From a virus, in IMG/VR virus record IMGVR_UViG_3300006792_000002, positions 1-42,642 of that record: DNA of 42,642 nt. One strand, 5' to 3'. This document shows, piece by piece, positions 1 through 6,610 of this stretch. Position 1 is the stretch's first letter; each line of letters opens with the position of its first letter. A program made the translations under genes and the position numbers. The notes beneath the pieces were generated by a model. That model worked only from the letters and a program-made list of their open reading frames with translations, ran no database searches and was not told the origin of the DNA.

Positions 1-120
1 CATTGGGGGTATGGTTTACGGAAAGAGAATAATACGAGTTAAAAGGTTTCACAGTGGTTATAGCTTTAGCGATTTTACCCGCCCTCCCCCTCATAAAGTT
101 AGGATTAGTTTTATTTATCC
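1..120 (-). other. Region upstream of TerS, possible packaging-site region
   Basis: If the genome is circular, this stretch lies directly upstream of the small terminase gene at the other end of the window. It holds no convincing gene. A reading frame starting at position 94 on the minus strand runs off the window edge; it is rich in Lys, Arg and small residues and lacks a ribosome binding site. A GC-rich run (about 79-91, C-rich on the plus strand) stands out from its AT-rich surroundings. In HK97-like phages cos sites lie next to the HNH/TerS genes, so a cohesive-end or pac site could sit here, but nothing in the sequence proves it. Confidence 0.3.
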
Positions 121-339
121 TCATTCCTCCTCCTGTCTTGTTAGGTATCTTGTTGTCAGGATTACGATGCTGAAGCTGGCTGCACTTCCTATAAGGCCTA
201 ACAAGCAATACCAGTAGCTGCCGTTGCTTGCTTCTATCGAAGCCCTTACAAGTAAGAACAAGGCTGCGGCTATTAATGACAATGTATATAAATAGACCGC
301 GCCGTCAAATATGTGTTTAAGAACCTTTTCTGCGTCCAT
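121..339 (-). CDS. Small two-helix membrane protein
   Basis: This predicted 72-residue protein starts MDAEKVL. The start at 339 was chosen because it lies four bases after the upstream stop codon; a longer frame to 429 would overlap that gene heavily. Two hydrophobic segments (about residues 15-35 and 45-62) are separated by a short polar loop, and the C-terminus is charged (TRQEEE). It sits in the late operon between the HNH gene and TerS, counting across the window ends. No family is recognised. A holin-like role is possible because a second holin-like pair lies in the lysis cassette, but position and sequence do not decide it. Confidence 0.6.
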   Translation of the reverse strand: MDAEKVLKHIFDGAVYLYTLSLIAAALFLLVRASIEASNGSYWYCLLGLIGSAASFSIVILTTRYLTRQEEE

Positions 340-343
340 CCTC

Positions 344-652
344 TTAATTGCTGTTAAGTTTTGCTCGTAGTAGCTCGATATCTTCTTTAGTAAATAGGGG
401 GTTGGCAAAAGTAACGTTATCAAAATCATTGCTTATCCATTTTTCACAATCTTCTTTAGTTTTAAAAAGAATACAATTTTTTTCTTCCGTGTCTGCATAC
501 GTTTCAAACGCTTGGTGTCCTAATTCGCTAATAGTTTGGATTTCATATTCAATTTCATCTTCTTTCCAAAGTATTTCCATTATATCTACACACAAAGCTC
601 TATTTTTATAAGGCGTCCAAACTTCTTGGCTTGGTTCAAATCTTGGTTTCAT
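344..652 (-). CDS. Hypothetical acidic protein, late operon
   Basis: This 102-residue soluble acidic protein is not recognised. It contains a segment reading FKTKEDCEKWISND, which resembles the short interaction modules of small phage accessory proteins. There is no signal peptide or membrane segment. It lies 23 bases downstream of the HNH gene and four bases upstream of the small membrane protein gene, so the three are probably co-transcribed with the terminase. The function is unknown. Confidence 0.7.
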   Translation of the reverse strand: MKPRFEPSQEVWTPYKNRALCVDIMEILWKEDEIEYEIQTISELGHQAFETYADTEEKNCILFKTKEDCEKWISNDFDNVTFANPLFTKEDIELLRAKLNSN

Positions 653-675
653 ATCTATTAATTATATACTATACG

Positions 676-1074
676 TTAACCGTTCCTATTTTCCATGATC
701 GTCTTAATTCGGTGATGATGTCGGCATAGTGATTGCAGGTTATCTTCATCCCAGAAGAGTTGTTCTTGCCTTTGTTTTGTTTTCCCTTGCTTCCAGGGCT
801 TTATATGATCTACCATCTGGGCGGCCGTTCGCTTTCCCTCTTCCCTGCAATGCCTGCATGTAGGCTCTTTCATCAAGTGCTGCTCACGTAGTCCGCCGCG
901 GCTGCCTAATTGTTTGTTGGGGTTGCCCTTCCATCCTGAATTATTGTAATGGGGATCTGCTTTCTTTTTTTGAGATGGGCTGTCTTTCTTATGTAAGGCA
1001 CAGTATGATTCAGAAGCATCTATGGCCTCAGAGCAACGGGGCTTATGGCATATCTTTTTTGTAAGATGGGGCAT
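676..1074 (-). CDS. HNH endonuclease, packaging-associated
   Basis: This 132-residue protein has a C-terminal HNH domain. A zinc-binding pair (C73, C76) is followed by the first catalytic part MVDHIKPW (D89, H90), then DEDNLQSLC with N112, then RHHHR with the last histidines (about 119-121). An upstream cluster of Cys and His (C9, C14, C25, H28) may bind a second zinc. In HK97-like phages an HNH protein encoded beside TerS and TerL is needed for cos cleavage by terminase. Here it lies upstream of TerS if the window ends are joined, which fits that role. It is the first gene of the late operon. Confidence 0.85.
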   Translation of the reverse strand: MPHLTKKICHKPRCSEAIDASESYCALHKKDSPSQKKKADPHYNNSGWKGNPNKQLGSRGGLREQHLMKEPTCRHCREEGKRTAAQMVDHIKPWKQGKTKQRQEQLFWDEDNLQSLCRHHHRIKTIMENRNG

Positions 1075-1184
1075 TCATTGGGTTTTAAAATGGAGCCCGT
1101 CCACCGGCCTTATTAGGGTTCCCGGCTTCAGGGCGTATATTCGTTGTTCTAAATATACAAAATTATCGCGTAAAAAGCATGTTG

Positions 1185-1204
1185 TTTCTGTATGCGCACA
1201 GAAA
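1185..1204. promoter_or_regulatory. Inverted repeat, candidate operator
   Basis: A perfect 7-bp inverted repeat, TTTCTGT and ACAGAAA, is separated by six bases (ATGCGC). It lies between the late operon start and plus operon 1. Half-site length and spacing suit a dimeric HTH or ribbon-helix-helix repressor. As RNA it would form only a short hairpin without a U-run, so a DNA-binding site is the better reading. Confidence 0.4.
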
Positions 1205-1299
1205 AGGAAGCTTTTTGGGCTTTTTTATAGGCTTATTTGAGATGTTGCGTTTATGCGCCCTAAAGATGCATTATTAGATTAATTAATTGTAATTATTAC

Positions 1300-1328
1300 T
1301 TGACACTTATGTTTATAAGCTATACTAT
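1300..1328 (+). promoter_or_regulatory. Promoter P1 of plus operon 1
   Basis: A perfect -35 TTGACA (1300-1305) is followed by TATACT at 15 bp or TACTAT at 17 bp. Transcription should begin about 1333-1336, just at the conserved GTGAAGCAAATG leader. The second plus operon has the same arrangement (see 17937-17965), and the sequence from AGCTATA onward is conserved between the two, supporting a real promoter cassette. Confidence 0.65.
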
Positions 1329-1332
1329 ATAA

Positions 1333-1355
1333 GTGAAGCAAATGGGGGTAACCCC
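1333..1355 (+). promoter_or_regulatory. Conserved leader with GNRA-tetraloop hairpin (copy 1)
   Basis: GTGAAGCAAAT is followed by a four-bp stem GGGG (1344-1347), loop GTAA and CCCC (1352-1355). Copy 2 (17970-17992) has the same 5' sequence but stem GAGG/CCTC and loop GAAA. The stem change is compensatory and both loops fit GNRA, so the structure itself looks selected. Being at the predicted 5' end of the mRNA, it may stabilise the transcript or bind a regulator. Confidence 0.6.
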
Positions 1356-1376
1356 GCTAATTAAACCCTTAGCATT

Positions 1377-1685
1377 ATGAAAACATTAAAAGTAATCGAA
1401 TCGGCCATAAAAAACGAAAGAGCAGCAACCGTTTTGGCCCAAGGAGATGGGGACATTAACAGAATAGCTGTATGCAAAAACGGCCTTCGCGGGTATATAA
1501 ACCGATCAGGAGCCATTCTTTGCCGGTCTATTGAAGCGCAAAAAATCATGGATAAAAAAGAAGAAGTCTCACAGGCTATGCGCGAATTATTCGGCGATGA
1601 TTTCAAGGGCTTATACATTGCTCGTACGGATGACCTATCTAATCCGGCGCGGCAAGATAAAAGAGATGCCTATTACAAGCACTAA
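1377..1685 (+). CDS. Hypothetical protein, first gene of plus operon 1
   Basis: This 102-residue protein has no recognised family. The N-terminal 55 residues look like a compact alpha/beta fold (IAVCKNGLRGYINRSGA), and the C-terminus is charged (DLSNPARQDKRDAYYKH). It has no signal or membrane segment. The start codon is preceded by AACCCTTAGC in place of a Shine-Dalgarno, a motif shared with three other genes in the two plus operons. A conserved hairpin element begins three bases after its stop codon. Its position right after an early-type promoter suggests a host-takeover or regulatory role (inference). Confidence 0.75.
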   Translation: MKTLKVIESAIKNERAATVLAQGDGDINRIAVCKNGLRGYINRSGAILCRSIEAQKIMDKKEEVSQAMRELFGDDFKGLYIARTDDLSNPARQDKRDAYYKH

Positions 1686-1687
1686 AA

Positions 1688-1731
1688 TTATCCTGCTAAG
1701 GGAGCCGAACGCCTTCGGGTTAGTAGGCTCC
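1688..1731 (+). promoter_or_regulatory. Post-stop hairpin element E1
   Basis: The element begins TTATCCTGCTAAGGG, right after the stop of the first gene. An outer stem GGAGCC (1701-1706) pairs with GGCTCC (1726-1731), and an inner CCGAA pairs with TTCGG. An alternative stem CCTGCTAA (1692-1699) with TTAGTAGG (1720-1727) is also possible, so two folds compete. A near copy, E2, lies at 18606-18646 with a compensatory change in the stem. E1 lacks the U-run that E2 has. GCTAAGGG (1695-1702) is complementary to CCCTTAGC before nearby start codons. Confidence 0.6.
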
Positions 1732-1812
1732 TGGCTTAATGCAGCCAAGCCGGTCGCAAGCCCGGGCCCTGATATTCAGGGATGCAGAGCGAGCATTTTA
1801 ACCCTTAGCGTT
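1732..1812 (+). other. Structured intergenic leader
   Basis: The rest of the intergenic stretch is GC-rich and rich in inverted repeats: GGCTT (1733-1737) can pair with AAGCC (1747-1751), and CCCTGA (1767-1772) pairs with TCAGGG (1776-1781) around a three-base loop. It ends in AACCCTTAGC (1800-1809), three bases before the next start codon. It contains no gene. The folding suggests a regulatory leader for the 1813 gene. Confidence 0.45.
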
Positions 1813-2127
1813 ATGAAAACTACAAATCAAAACATCGACTTCTCTAAAAGTGTAAAAGTATCAGTTGACATCCAAGACCTTGCTAATTTAGGTTGGGAAT
1901 TATCTGATGAACTTGAATCAAAAGAAACCTATCACGTTGATATAGTTGTGAATGATGAAGGAAAAACAAAATGGAATTTAACAAACACACAAAAAGAGCA
2001 AGGCGGTATATGGGAGGGTTCTGATTCAGAAGAAACGGGTGATGATGAGCAAACGATTAAAGACCTTGAAAAACTTCATAGCGAAGGTAACTTATTCAAC
2101 ATTATAACTGAATATTATGGGGCTTAA
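1813..2127 (+). CDS. Hypothetical acidic protein, plus operon 1
   Basis: This predicted protein of 104 residues begins MKTTNQNIDF. The start at 1813 was chosen because the region upstream in the same frame is the structured intergenic leader, and because AACCCTTAGC sits three bases before this ATG as in its neighbours. The middle resembles a beta-sandwich pattern (KVSVDIQDLANLG, YHVDIVVND), followed by a strongly acidic segment (SDSEETGDDEQ) and a C-terminal helix. Its acidity could mimic nucleic acid, as many phage anti-host proteins do, but that is speculation; no family is recognised. Confidence 0.7.
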   Translation: MKTTNQNIDFSKSVKVSVDIQDLANLGWELSDELESKETYHVDIVVNDEGKTKWNLTNTQKEQGGIWEGSDSEETGDDEQTIKDLEKLHSEGNLFNIITEYYGA

Positions 2128-2156
2128 AAAAGAAATAATAACCAAACCCCTTAGCC

Positions 2157-2474
2157 ATGACACAATCAGAAGCAAAAAAGATAGCTCTAAAAACGGTAAA
2201 GGAAACTCAGTGGGTCGGCGAAGTAACGCATGATACGATACAAAAGTGTTTAGATGCCATCAGCTTCTTTCACAGCATGAACTCCGGACTGTATAAACCA
2301 AAAGCCGGAAGATTGATTGGCATTCATGGTGTTTTCATGCTTAATGAAGATGGCAGCCTGAACGTTGAGTCAAGAATCATTAAAGTAGATGACAATACTT
2401 ATAAAATAGAGCACCTTTCAAATGCCGGCTATAAAGCGTTTGAAAATAAGTTTATTGAAATAATTGAATCATAA
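2157..2474 (+). CDS. Hypothetical protein, plus operon 1
   Basis: This 105-residue protein has a helical N-terminal half (SEAKKIALKTVKETQW) and a beta-rich C-terminal half (GRLIGIHGVFMLNEDGSLNV). It is soluble and no family is recognised. AACCCCTTAGCC lies directly before the ATG, without a Shine-Dalgarno. It lies 29 bases after the previous gene, and its 3' end runs into the leader of the small HTH gene at 2485, with which it is surely co-transcribed. Confidence 0.7.
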   Translation: MTQSEAKKIALKTVKETQWVGEVTHDTIQKCLDAISFFHSMNSGLYKPKAGRLIGIHGVFMLNEDGSLNVESRIIKVDDNTYKIEHLSNAGYKAFENKFIEIIES

Positions 2475-2484
2475 TCTTAGTAAA

Positions 2485-2670
2485 ATGAACATTAAAAAAC
2501 TAAAAACCATATACGACACAGGGCTGATTAGCCTACAGAGCGTCTGCAACCAGGCCGGGCTACGCTATAATACCATCTACGTCAAGATGAAACGCGGAAG
2601 CGAGCTATCACCGGAGCAAGCCGAAGCTATACAGGAAGTACTGGATGGGCTTGTGTTGGTAATCGGGTGA
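2485..2670 (+). CDS. Small HTH (Cro/XRE-like) DNA-binding protein
   Basis: This 61-residue protein has a helix-turn-helix pattern: ISLQSVCNQAGLRYNTIYVKM is followed by a basic stretch and a helix (SPEQAEAIQEVLDGL). The ATG at 2485 was chosen over a TTG 21 bases upstream because CTTAG precedes it as in the neighbouring genes. It is the last gene of plus operon 1 and ends two bases before the convergent end of the early operon. The other plus operon also ends in a small HTH gene, so each may feed back on the divergent control regions (inference). Confidence 0.65.
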   Translation: MNIKKLKTIYDTGLISLQSVCNQAGLRYNTIYVKMKRGSELSPEQAEAIQEVLDGLVLVIG

Positions 2671-2672
2671 AG

Positions 2673-3206
2673 TTACACAACAACCAAATCGGCACCTTTT
2701 TGGTGTTTTTCACAGGCAACTAATTCAACGCTTCCTGCATAATGCGTATATTTCCATTCTAAGGCTCGCATTTTATCAAGGGCTTTATCCTGCGCATCAT
2801 TAGGTGTGGGTGCGATAACATAAATCCATGTGCTATCAAATAATCCATGTACTTCAACTTTGTATAGATTCATATTAATATACGGACCCTCAAACGTTAC
2901 CGTCCCATCCACATTAAGTTTTTCTTCTTTGGTGTTTTTATGGGGATGTTTAGCAAAAGTAACGCTATTAAAATACCACCTCTTATCGGTTATTACGTAC
3001 CCGTCGCCCTTAATCAATACTTTTTCGTCCGAAGGGATTTCTTCATCAACCTGACCAGATGCGAGTCTTTGTTCAATATCATCTATGGCCTGATATGATA
3101 AATCAACCATTTTCTCACTTGTAGATGAATGTTGTTCGCCGCTATCTATCATAGAGTATAATAAACCGATTGTTTTATTTATTAATCTTGTTTGTGAATC
3201 ACTCAT
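2673..3206 (-). CDS. Hypothetical protein, distal early operon
   Basis: This 177-residue soluble protein is not recognised. The N-terminus is helical (TRLINKTIGLLYSMID) and the C-terminal two thirds are mixed alpha/beta, with several Trp and Tyr. A good Shine-Dalgarno (AAAGAGGAAAA) precedes the ATG. It is the last gene of the early minus-strand operon and converges with plus operon 1 with only two bases between the stop codons, so transcription from either side could interfere with the other. Confidence 0.75.
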   Translation of the reverse strand: MSDSQTRLINKTIGLLYSMIDSGEQHSSTSEKMVDLSYQAIDDIEQRLASGQVDEEIPSDEKVLIKGDGYVITDKRWYFNSVTFAKHPHKNTKEEKLNVDGTVTFEGPYINMNLYKVEVHGLFDSTWIYVIAPTPNDAQDKALDKMRALEWKYTHYAGSVELVACEKHQKGADLVVV

Positions 3207-3217
3207 AATTTTCCTCT

Positions 3218-3442
3218 TTAGTTGTTGTTTTGATTAATATACTTTAACGCTTCTTTTCCATCTATAATTTTCCCATCCCAAAATTGTACATAGGCCATTT
3301 TCGTTTCACCATGCCCGCAACAGGCGTTCATTACATTTTCGAGCGTTCCGATACATCCATCATGTCCTTCAGGGGTTCGCTTCTTACCACAATGCCCACA
3401 GACATCTTTACCATAGCTGTCTAAGTAATTTCCTTCCTTCAT
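3218..3442 (-). CDS. Small zinc-binding phage protein
   Basis: This 74-residue protein has a cysteine-rich core: CGHCGKK at about 15-21, HDGC at 27-30, then NACCGHGET at 39-47, followed by AYVQFWDG. This ACCGHG...AYVQF pattern occurs in many phages as a short conserved hypothetical protein, probably binding one or two zinc ions through Cys and His. The function is not established. It lies 11 bases upstream of the 3206 gene and just downstream of the repeat array. Confidence 0.8.
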   Translation of the reverse strand: MKEGNYLDSYGKDVCGHCGKKRTPEGHDGCIGTLENVMNACCGHGETKMAYVQFWDGKIIDGKEALKYINQNNN

Positions 3443-3462
3443 TTTTAATAGGCGTTTATAGC

Positions 3463-3491
3463 GTCTGGAGGGCGTTTTTAGTGCCCTAAAA
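3463..3491 (+). promoter_or_regulatory. Hairpin at the left edge of the repeat array
   Basis: TTTTTAG and CTAAAAA form a perfect 7-bp inverted repeat around the loop TGCC (about 3475-3492), flanked by GGGC. It sits exactly where the repeat array begins and shares TGCCCTAAAA with the right edge. It may be an array boundary or a weak terminator. Confidence 0.35.
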
Positions 3492-3960
3492 ATCCAATCT
3501 CGTTTTATTTTTTGCAGTTGGTTTCAAATCAGCGCATCTGGCGAACCTCCTCAGAATAATCTCAGTTGGTTTAGAAATTGAACTTTTCGCCAACCTCTTC
3601 AGAATAATCTCAGATGGTTTGAAACTTGAACTTTTTATGAACCTTCTTTTTATTCTTGCAACTGGTTTGAAAAATAAAATCTTAGGCAACCTTATTAAAA
3701 AAAATCGAGTTGGTTTATAATTTGATTTTTTTACTAACCTTCTCATAAAAATCCGAGTTGGTTTGAAGCTTGAGTTTTTTTTGAACCTACTCAAAATATT
3801 TGCAACTGATTTGAAAATGATCGCAAAATCCAACCTGCTTAAAAAAATCTGATCTGGTTTGAAATTTAAAGTTTTCACCAATCTCCTCATAATAATCTCA
3901 ACTGTTTTAAAATCTACACGTCCGTCCAACCTGCTCAAAATATTTTCAACTGCCCTAAAA
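3482..3960. repeat. 48-bp tandem repeat array, nine full units
   Basis: From about 3516 nine successive units of exactly 48 bp can be lined up without any gap. Each starts with a block like AGTTGGTTTGAA, has about 18 variable bases, then AACCTnCT, then a semi-conserved tail near CAAAATAATCTC. The truncated first and last units begin TGCCCTAAAA (3483-3492 and 3952-3961) instead of TGGTTTGAAA, marking defined edges. No ATG-started gene covers it. A minus-strand frame of about 150 codons stays open (16-residue repeats around FKPTEIILRRLAKSS) but starts only at a TTG without a ribosome binding site. The role is unknown: binding-site array, structured RNA or unusual protein. Confidence 0.75.
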
Positions 3961-3996
3961 GATGCCGTTTAAACAGCTTGGGCAGGGGTCTTTTTG
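3952..3996 (+). terminator. Plus-strand terminator-like hairpin at right edge of array
   Basis: CTGCCC (about 3950-3955) pairs with GGGCAG (about 3980-3985) around a 24-base loop that contains the palindrome GTTTAAAC. GGGTCTTTTT follows on the plus strand. The T-run favours termination of rightward transcription. No rightward gene lies nearby, which raises the possibility that the repeat array itself is transcribed rightward. Confidence 0.4.
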
Positions 3997-4020
3997 CACG
4001 TAAACGCATTACCCCCCCCT

Positions 4021-4431
4021 TCATCGTGAATACGCGCCGTTACCAAAATCAAAGGCCTCCATCTGTTTAGGCCCCCCTTCAAAATCTTCGCGCCGCCGCC
4101 ATCGCCACTTATGTTCCGTTCCGCCCAAAAGGCTTTTGTTGGTTTCATCCAGCATCATCAAAAGGGGCGGGTAAATAATACCATCCTTCCTCACGCTATC
4201 GGTAAGGTTCGTTATCGTCCGCCTTGTGGAGTTGATTTCCCAGCCACCACGCCGATCAGGAAAGTCCGGAAAGAACTGTTGGTGAAGGTAGGTGGGGCCG
4301 ATACTCCGGTAGGGATGCTCCTGAAACCAAGCTGCTATTTTCTTCTGCTGATTATTAGCGGATTTCTGCAAACGTGCTATTTGTAGCGGAAGGTAAAAGT
4401 CGGTGTTGTATGTTTGGGCTGGTCTATTCAT
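4021..4431 (-). CDS. Winged-helix DNA-binding-like phage protein
   Basis: The 136 residues contain a region resembling a winged helix (about residues 20-90): a helix AAWFQEHPYRSIGPTYL, then SIRR/TRRTI-like recognition helix STRRTITNLTDSVRKDG and a wing. Similar small proteins near the end of phage early operons are annotated as regulators or recombination accessory proteins. The C-terminal segment (KWRWRRREDFEGG) is basic. It overlaps the upstream gene by four bases. The repeat array follows its stop. Which DNA it binds cannot be told from here. Confidence 0.6.
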   Translation of the reverse strand: MNRPAQTYNTDFYLPLQIARLQKSANNQQKKIAAWFQEHPYRSIGPTYLHQQFFPDFPDRRGGWEINSTRRTITNLTDSVRKDGIIYPPLLMMLDETNKSLLGGTEHKWRWRRREDFEGGPKQMEAFDFGNGAYSR

Positions 4432-4757
4432 AATGTGGTAGAATCTATTACGTCGCCGGTTTCAAACGCTGCATGATCGAACGGATAAACTCTTATTGAT
4501 AGTAAATAATCCCTTTGTTTTTCATAAACAGTAATCATCCGGCCTGATTTTTCACGAAAGAAGGATTTCCAAATTTCTCTTTCCCCATCCGTCATGTCTG
4601 AGATTTTACGAGCAATGAGGGTGCATTCATCCATCCCAAATCCATTATGATAATAATTCCCGTCTGTCTTGTTCATATAGGGCTGAAACGTATCAATGTA
4701 TTTTGCATCCCTTCCTATTTGCGCCTTAAACTTTCCATTATGTTCTTTCCAGTTCAT
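4428..4757 (-). CDS. Hypothetical protein, early operon
   Basis: This 109-residue soluble protein is rich in aromatic residues and ends in DVIDSTTL. No family is recognised and there is no membrane segment. Its start overlaps the preceding HNH-like gene by four bases (ATGA-type), and it overlaps the following gene by four, so it is translationally coupled on both sides. Confidence 0.7.
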   Translation of the reverse strand: MNWKEHNGKFKAQIGRDAKYIDTFQPYMNKTDGNYYHNGFGMDECTLIARKISDMTDGEREIWKSFFREKSGRMITVYEKQRDYLLSIRVYPFDHAAFETGDVIDSTTL

Positions 4758-5023
4758 AATGCTTTCCTTCTCCTTTTTATTATTTCCGGTTTAGTATGTA
4801 TGCTTTCATGGCAACCTATCTCGCCGTCCTGCCGAATAAGCGTGGAACATAGCAACTCGATATTATCCTTATCATACTTCAAGTCCGGTCGCGCTCCCTT
4901 GCTTCTTATATGGCTGAAAACATGTGCCACCGGCCTGATTATAGGGTGCCCACAGGCGACGCAAACATGCGGCCGCTCATTCCATATCTCCGCATATAGC
5001 TGTTTTATTTTGCTAATCGACAT
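4754..5023 (-). CDS. HNH-like zinc-binding nuclease or recombination protein
   Basis: This is about 89 residues from MSISKIKQLY; a start 21 bases upstream would give a longer overlap with rusA. It shows a zinc-type pair CVACGH, then VAHVFSHIRSKG, DNIELLC and GCHESIHT. This spacing of Cys, His and Asn matches compact HNH domains found beside resolvase genes in phage recombination modules (NinG-like position). Being next to a RusA gene supports a role in DNA processing. A degenerate catalytic centre cannot be excluded because the first motif reads SH rather than DH. Confidence 0.6.
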   Translation of the reverse strand: MSISKIKQLYAEIWNERPHVCVACGHPIIRPVAHVFSHIRSKGARPDLKYDKDNIELLCSTLIRQDGEIGCHESIHTKPEIIKRRRKAL

Positions 5024-5423
5024 CGGTTTGATCAATCTTTTCAATGATTAATTCTGTGCATGGCTCCACGCTGTAGAATTTTCGCGTCCTCCCATCTACA
5101 ATCTGCTTATCATCAGCCAGTATGTAACCATTCATGGTATCGTAAAGGATTTTCTCAATATTATCCTTATCCGGCGTCTTCGGCCTAAACTTGCCTTCAT
5201 ATCGCTTTTTCTTTGCCTCGCTCCAACTTGTAGGCGTCTGAAACCAGGCGTTAATGTCAACCCTTACTGGCCCACCTATCGGCGTTGCAGGCTTGATCTG
5301 CATAAGCTCCTTACGAAGCGTTTTCTTATCTCCACTGGACGGGTCATATCTGTGGCCACTCTTTGCCGTGCGGTGCCTTTTTTGCGATTTAGGGTTGCCG
5401 GGTATTACTATTCTCATTTTCAT
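5013..5423 (-). CDS. rusA: RusA-family Holliday junction resolvase
   Basis: This 136-residue protein carries the RusA signature. RPKTPDKDN (D85, D87, N88) is followed by K91, D95 and the pair D104-D105 in ILADDKQIVDG. These acidic residues bind the catalytic metal. The N-terminus IVIPGNPKSQKRHR fits the family's first strand and basic loop. The length is close to the usual 120-140. RusA homodimers cut four-way junctions, and in phages they also debranch DNA before packaging. It sits in the recombination part of the early operon. Confidence 0.92.
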   Translation of the reverse strand: MKMRIVIPGNPKSQKRHRTAKSGHRYDPSSGDKKTLRKELMQIKPATPIGGPVRVDINAWFQTPTSWSEAKKKRYEGKFRPKTPDKDNIEKILYDTMNGYILADDKQIVDGRTRKFYSVEPCTELIIEKIDQTDVD

Positions 5424-5445
5424 AATGTTTAAGGTTTAGAATTTG

Positions 5446-5826
5446 CTAATACTTGCCCTCTTTCAAAACTTTCGATATCCGATATCCGTCCTTAACATCT
5501 TCAATCTTAATACGAACGCTTTCCCAGTCTTGGTTCATTGCGTAAATACATAACCTATATCCCAACAATTCGAAGTAAAAAGGAATAAAATTGAAGCGGG
5601 TTCGACCGTAGTAGCAATCATTAATTTTCTTATCCACCCATTTTTCAAACTTGGTTTTTACTTCTTTTGGTTTTGGGATTCCCATCATGCTATTTTCTTT
5701 AACAGCAACCGCAGATTTGTTTTTTCTACGATCTACAATATTTCCCTGCCTGTCTATTCCTCCATATCCGGTGCTCATTAATTCAGCTTTCTTTTCTAAT
5801 TCCTCATATTGCTCGTCTTTACTCAT
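5446..5826 (-). CDS. Hypothetical protein, early operon
   Basis: This 126-residue protein has a helical charged N-terminus (SKDEQYEELEKKAEL) and a compact C-terminal domain (RFNFIPFYFELLGYRLCIYAM). No family is recognised. The hydrophobic patch is amphipathic rather than a clear membrane helix. A strong Shine-Dalgarno (AAAGGAGG) precedes the ATG, one of the best in the window, suggesting high expression. Confidence 0.75.
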   Translation of the reverse strand: MSKDEQYEELEKKAELMSTGYGGIDRQGNIVDRRKNKSAVAVKENSMMGIPKPKEVKTKFEKWVDKKINDCYYGRTRFNFIPFYFELLGYRLCIYAMNQDWESVRIKIEDVKDGYRISKVLKEGKY

Positions 5827-5838
5827 TTTTTTCCTCCT

Positions 5839-6222
5839 TTATTTTTCGTATTTCTTTTCAATGTGCTCTTTTGCTGTTGCTATTTGTGCCAAGGTCGTTT
5901 GGTCATTAGACATTTCAATCATTTTTAGAATTGTTTCGAGATCCTTCTTTTTAAAGTTAAATCCAGCTATTTTTAAAGCTACATCAGCATTTTTTAATTT
6001 GTCCATTTTTGTTTCCTTAACCTCTTCAAAATGAACAGAGTTAAAACATTGGTTCGGAACTTCTTTCAAGAACACGTCAGTATGCCATCTGCTTACTTCT
6101 GTTCTTAATACCGTGTAAATTTTATCTTTTTCAAGGTATTCGTTAGCGTGTTCTTTTTGGTGGTCATAACCGCCAGTTCCAGTATATTTTACCTTTGTTA
6201 CTTCTTGTGCGTATATATTCAT
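5839..6222 (-). CDS. Conserved phage protein with WHTDV motif
   Basis: The 127 residues have an N-terminal beta-rich domain of about 65: VKYTG, then KIYTVLRTEVSRWHTDVFLKE and CFNSVHFEE. This WHTD(V)...FNSV pattern is familiar from small conserved phage proteins of unknown role. The C-terminal half is a separate helical segment (MDKLKNADVALKIAGFNFKK onward) that could be a second module, possibly once a separate gene. An AAAGGAAA ribosome binding site precedes the start. Confidence 0.65.
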   Translation of the reverse strand: MNIYAQEVTKVKYTGTGGYDHQKEHANEYLEKDKIYTVLRTEVSRWHTDVFLKEVPNQCFNSVHFEEVKETKMDKLKNADVALKIAGFNFKKKDLETILKMIEMSNDQTTLAQIATAKEHIEKKYEK

Positions 6223-6259
6223 TTTAAGTTTCCTTTAGGTTTCGGTTTTATCTTTCCGC

Positions 6260-6481
6260 TCAGCTAAACTGCTCACCACTAATCCCAGAAAGAGACCGGC
6301 TGAAAAAATTGCAAGCAGAAACATTGCTATCGCGTGAATTATTTTGAGTATCATCTTGCCCTTGTTTTATTTGAAGTTGCTCGGCATCACATATCTTTTG
6401 CTCCGCCTGTTCGGGATGCAACAGGCACATGCGTATCCAGATTTCTTCCCAGTTGTCTTTGACTAATCTACTGTGTTTCAT
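6260..6481 (-). CDS. Small hypothetical protein
   Basis: This 73-residue, Gln- and Ser-rich protein has an N-terminal helical segment (SRLVKDNWEEIWIRMCLLHPEQ) and a low-complexity tail. It is not recognised. It overlaps the 46-residue gene upstream by 14 bases. The tail's composition makes it the less certain part of the call. Confidence 0.5.
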   Translation of the reverse strand: MKHSRLVKDNWEEIWIRMCLLHPEQAEQKICDAEQLQIKQGQDDTQNNSRDSNVSACNFFSRSLSGISGEQFS

Positions 6482-6608
6482 GTCGTTTTATTTTGATTCC
6501 TTTTTGTAAGAGAACTATTTCAGCAACGGCCTCAACCCTTTCTTTGTAAGGCATAAGCTTGTTGTCGGCTACTTTTTGCAGGTTTTCTATGTATTTTTTG
6601 AAGTCCAT
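6468..6608 (-). CDS. Small helical protein, 46 residues
   Basis: The frame begins MDFKKYIENLQKVADNK and ends KRHETQ. The start lies three bases after the upstream stop (6611), and the frame overlaps the next gene by 14 bases, as is common in this operon. It is predicted to be one long charged helix. No family is recognised. The close fit between neighbours is the main support. Confidence 0.55.
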   Translation of the reverse strand: MDFKKYIENLQKVADNKLMPYKERVEAVAEIVLLQKGIKIKRHETQ

Positions 6609-6610
6609 CT

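Larger units (their letters stand above)
1075..1376. promoter_or_regulatory. Divergent control region 1 (late operon / plus operon 1)
   Basis: About 300 bases separate the first late gene (leftward) from the first gene of plus operon 1 (rightward). It holds a 7-bp inverted repeat TTTCTGT-N6-ACAGAAA (1185-1204), a possible operator, and a GCGTTTATGCG motif (1247-1257) that has relatives in two other intergenic regions. The plus-strand promoter and leader hairpin are annotated separately. For the leftward late promoter I see only a weak candidate around TATATTTAG on the minus strand near 1150-1160, consistent with a promoter needing a phage factor. No open frame here looks like a gene. Confidence 0.6.

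Noticed and set aside
79-94. Definite cos site
   Set aside because: A GC-rich run in the right place is suggestive only; no cohesive end or known cos sequence can be recognised.
1022-1240. Plus-strand frame through the control region
   Set aside because: It overlaps the HNH gene in antisense and runs through the operator region with no start signal or family pattern.
3486-3938. A 150-codon minus-strand frame across the 48-bp repeats
   Set aside because: It has no ATG and no ribosome binding site at its start, and a period divisible by three keeps frames open easily. It is described under the repeat array instead of as a gene.
3482-3960. CRISPR array
   Set aside because: The conserved blocks diverge between units, the variable block is only about 18 bp and there are no cas genes.
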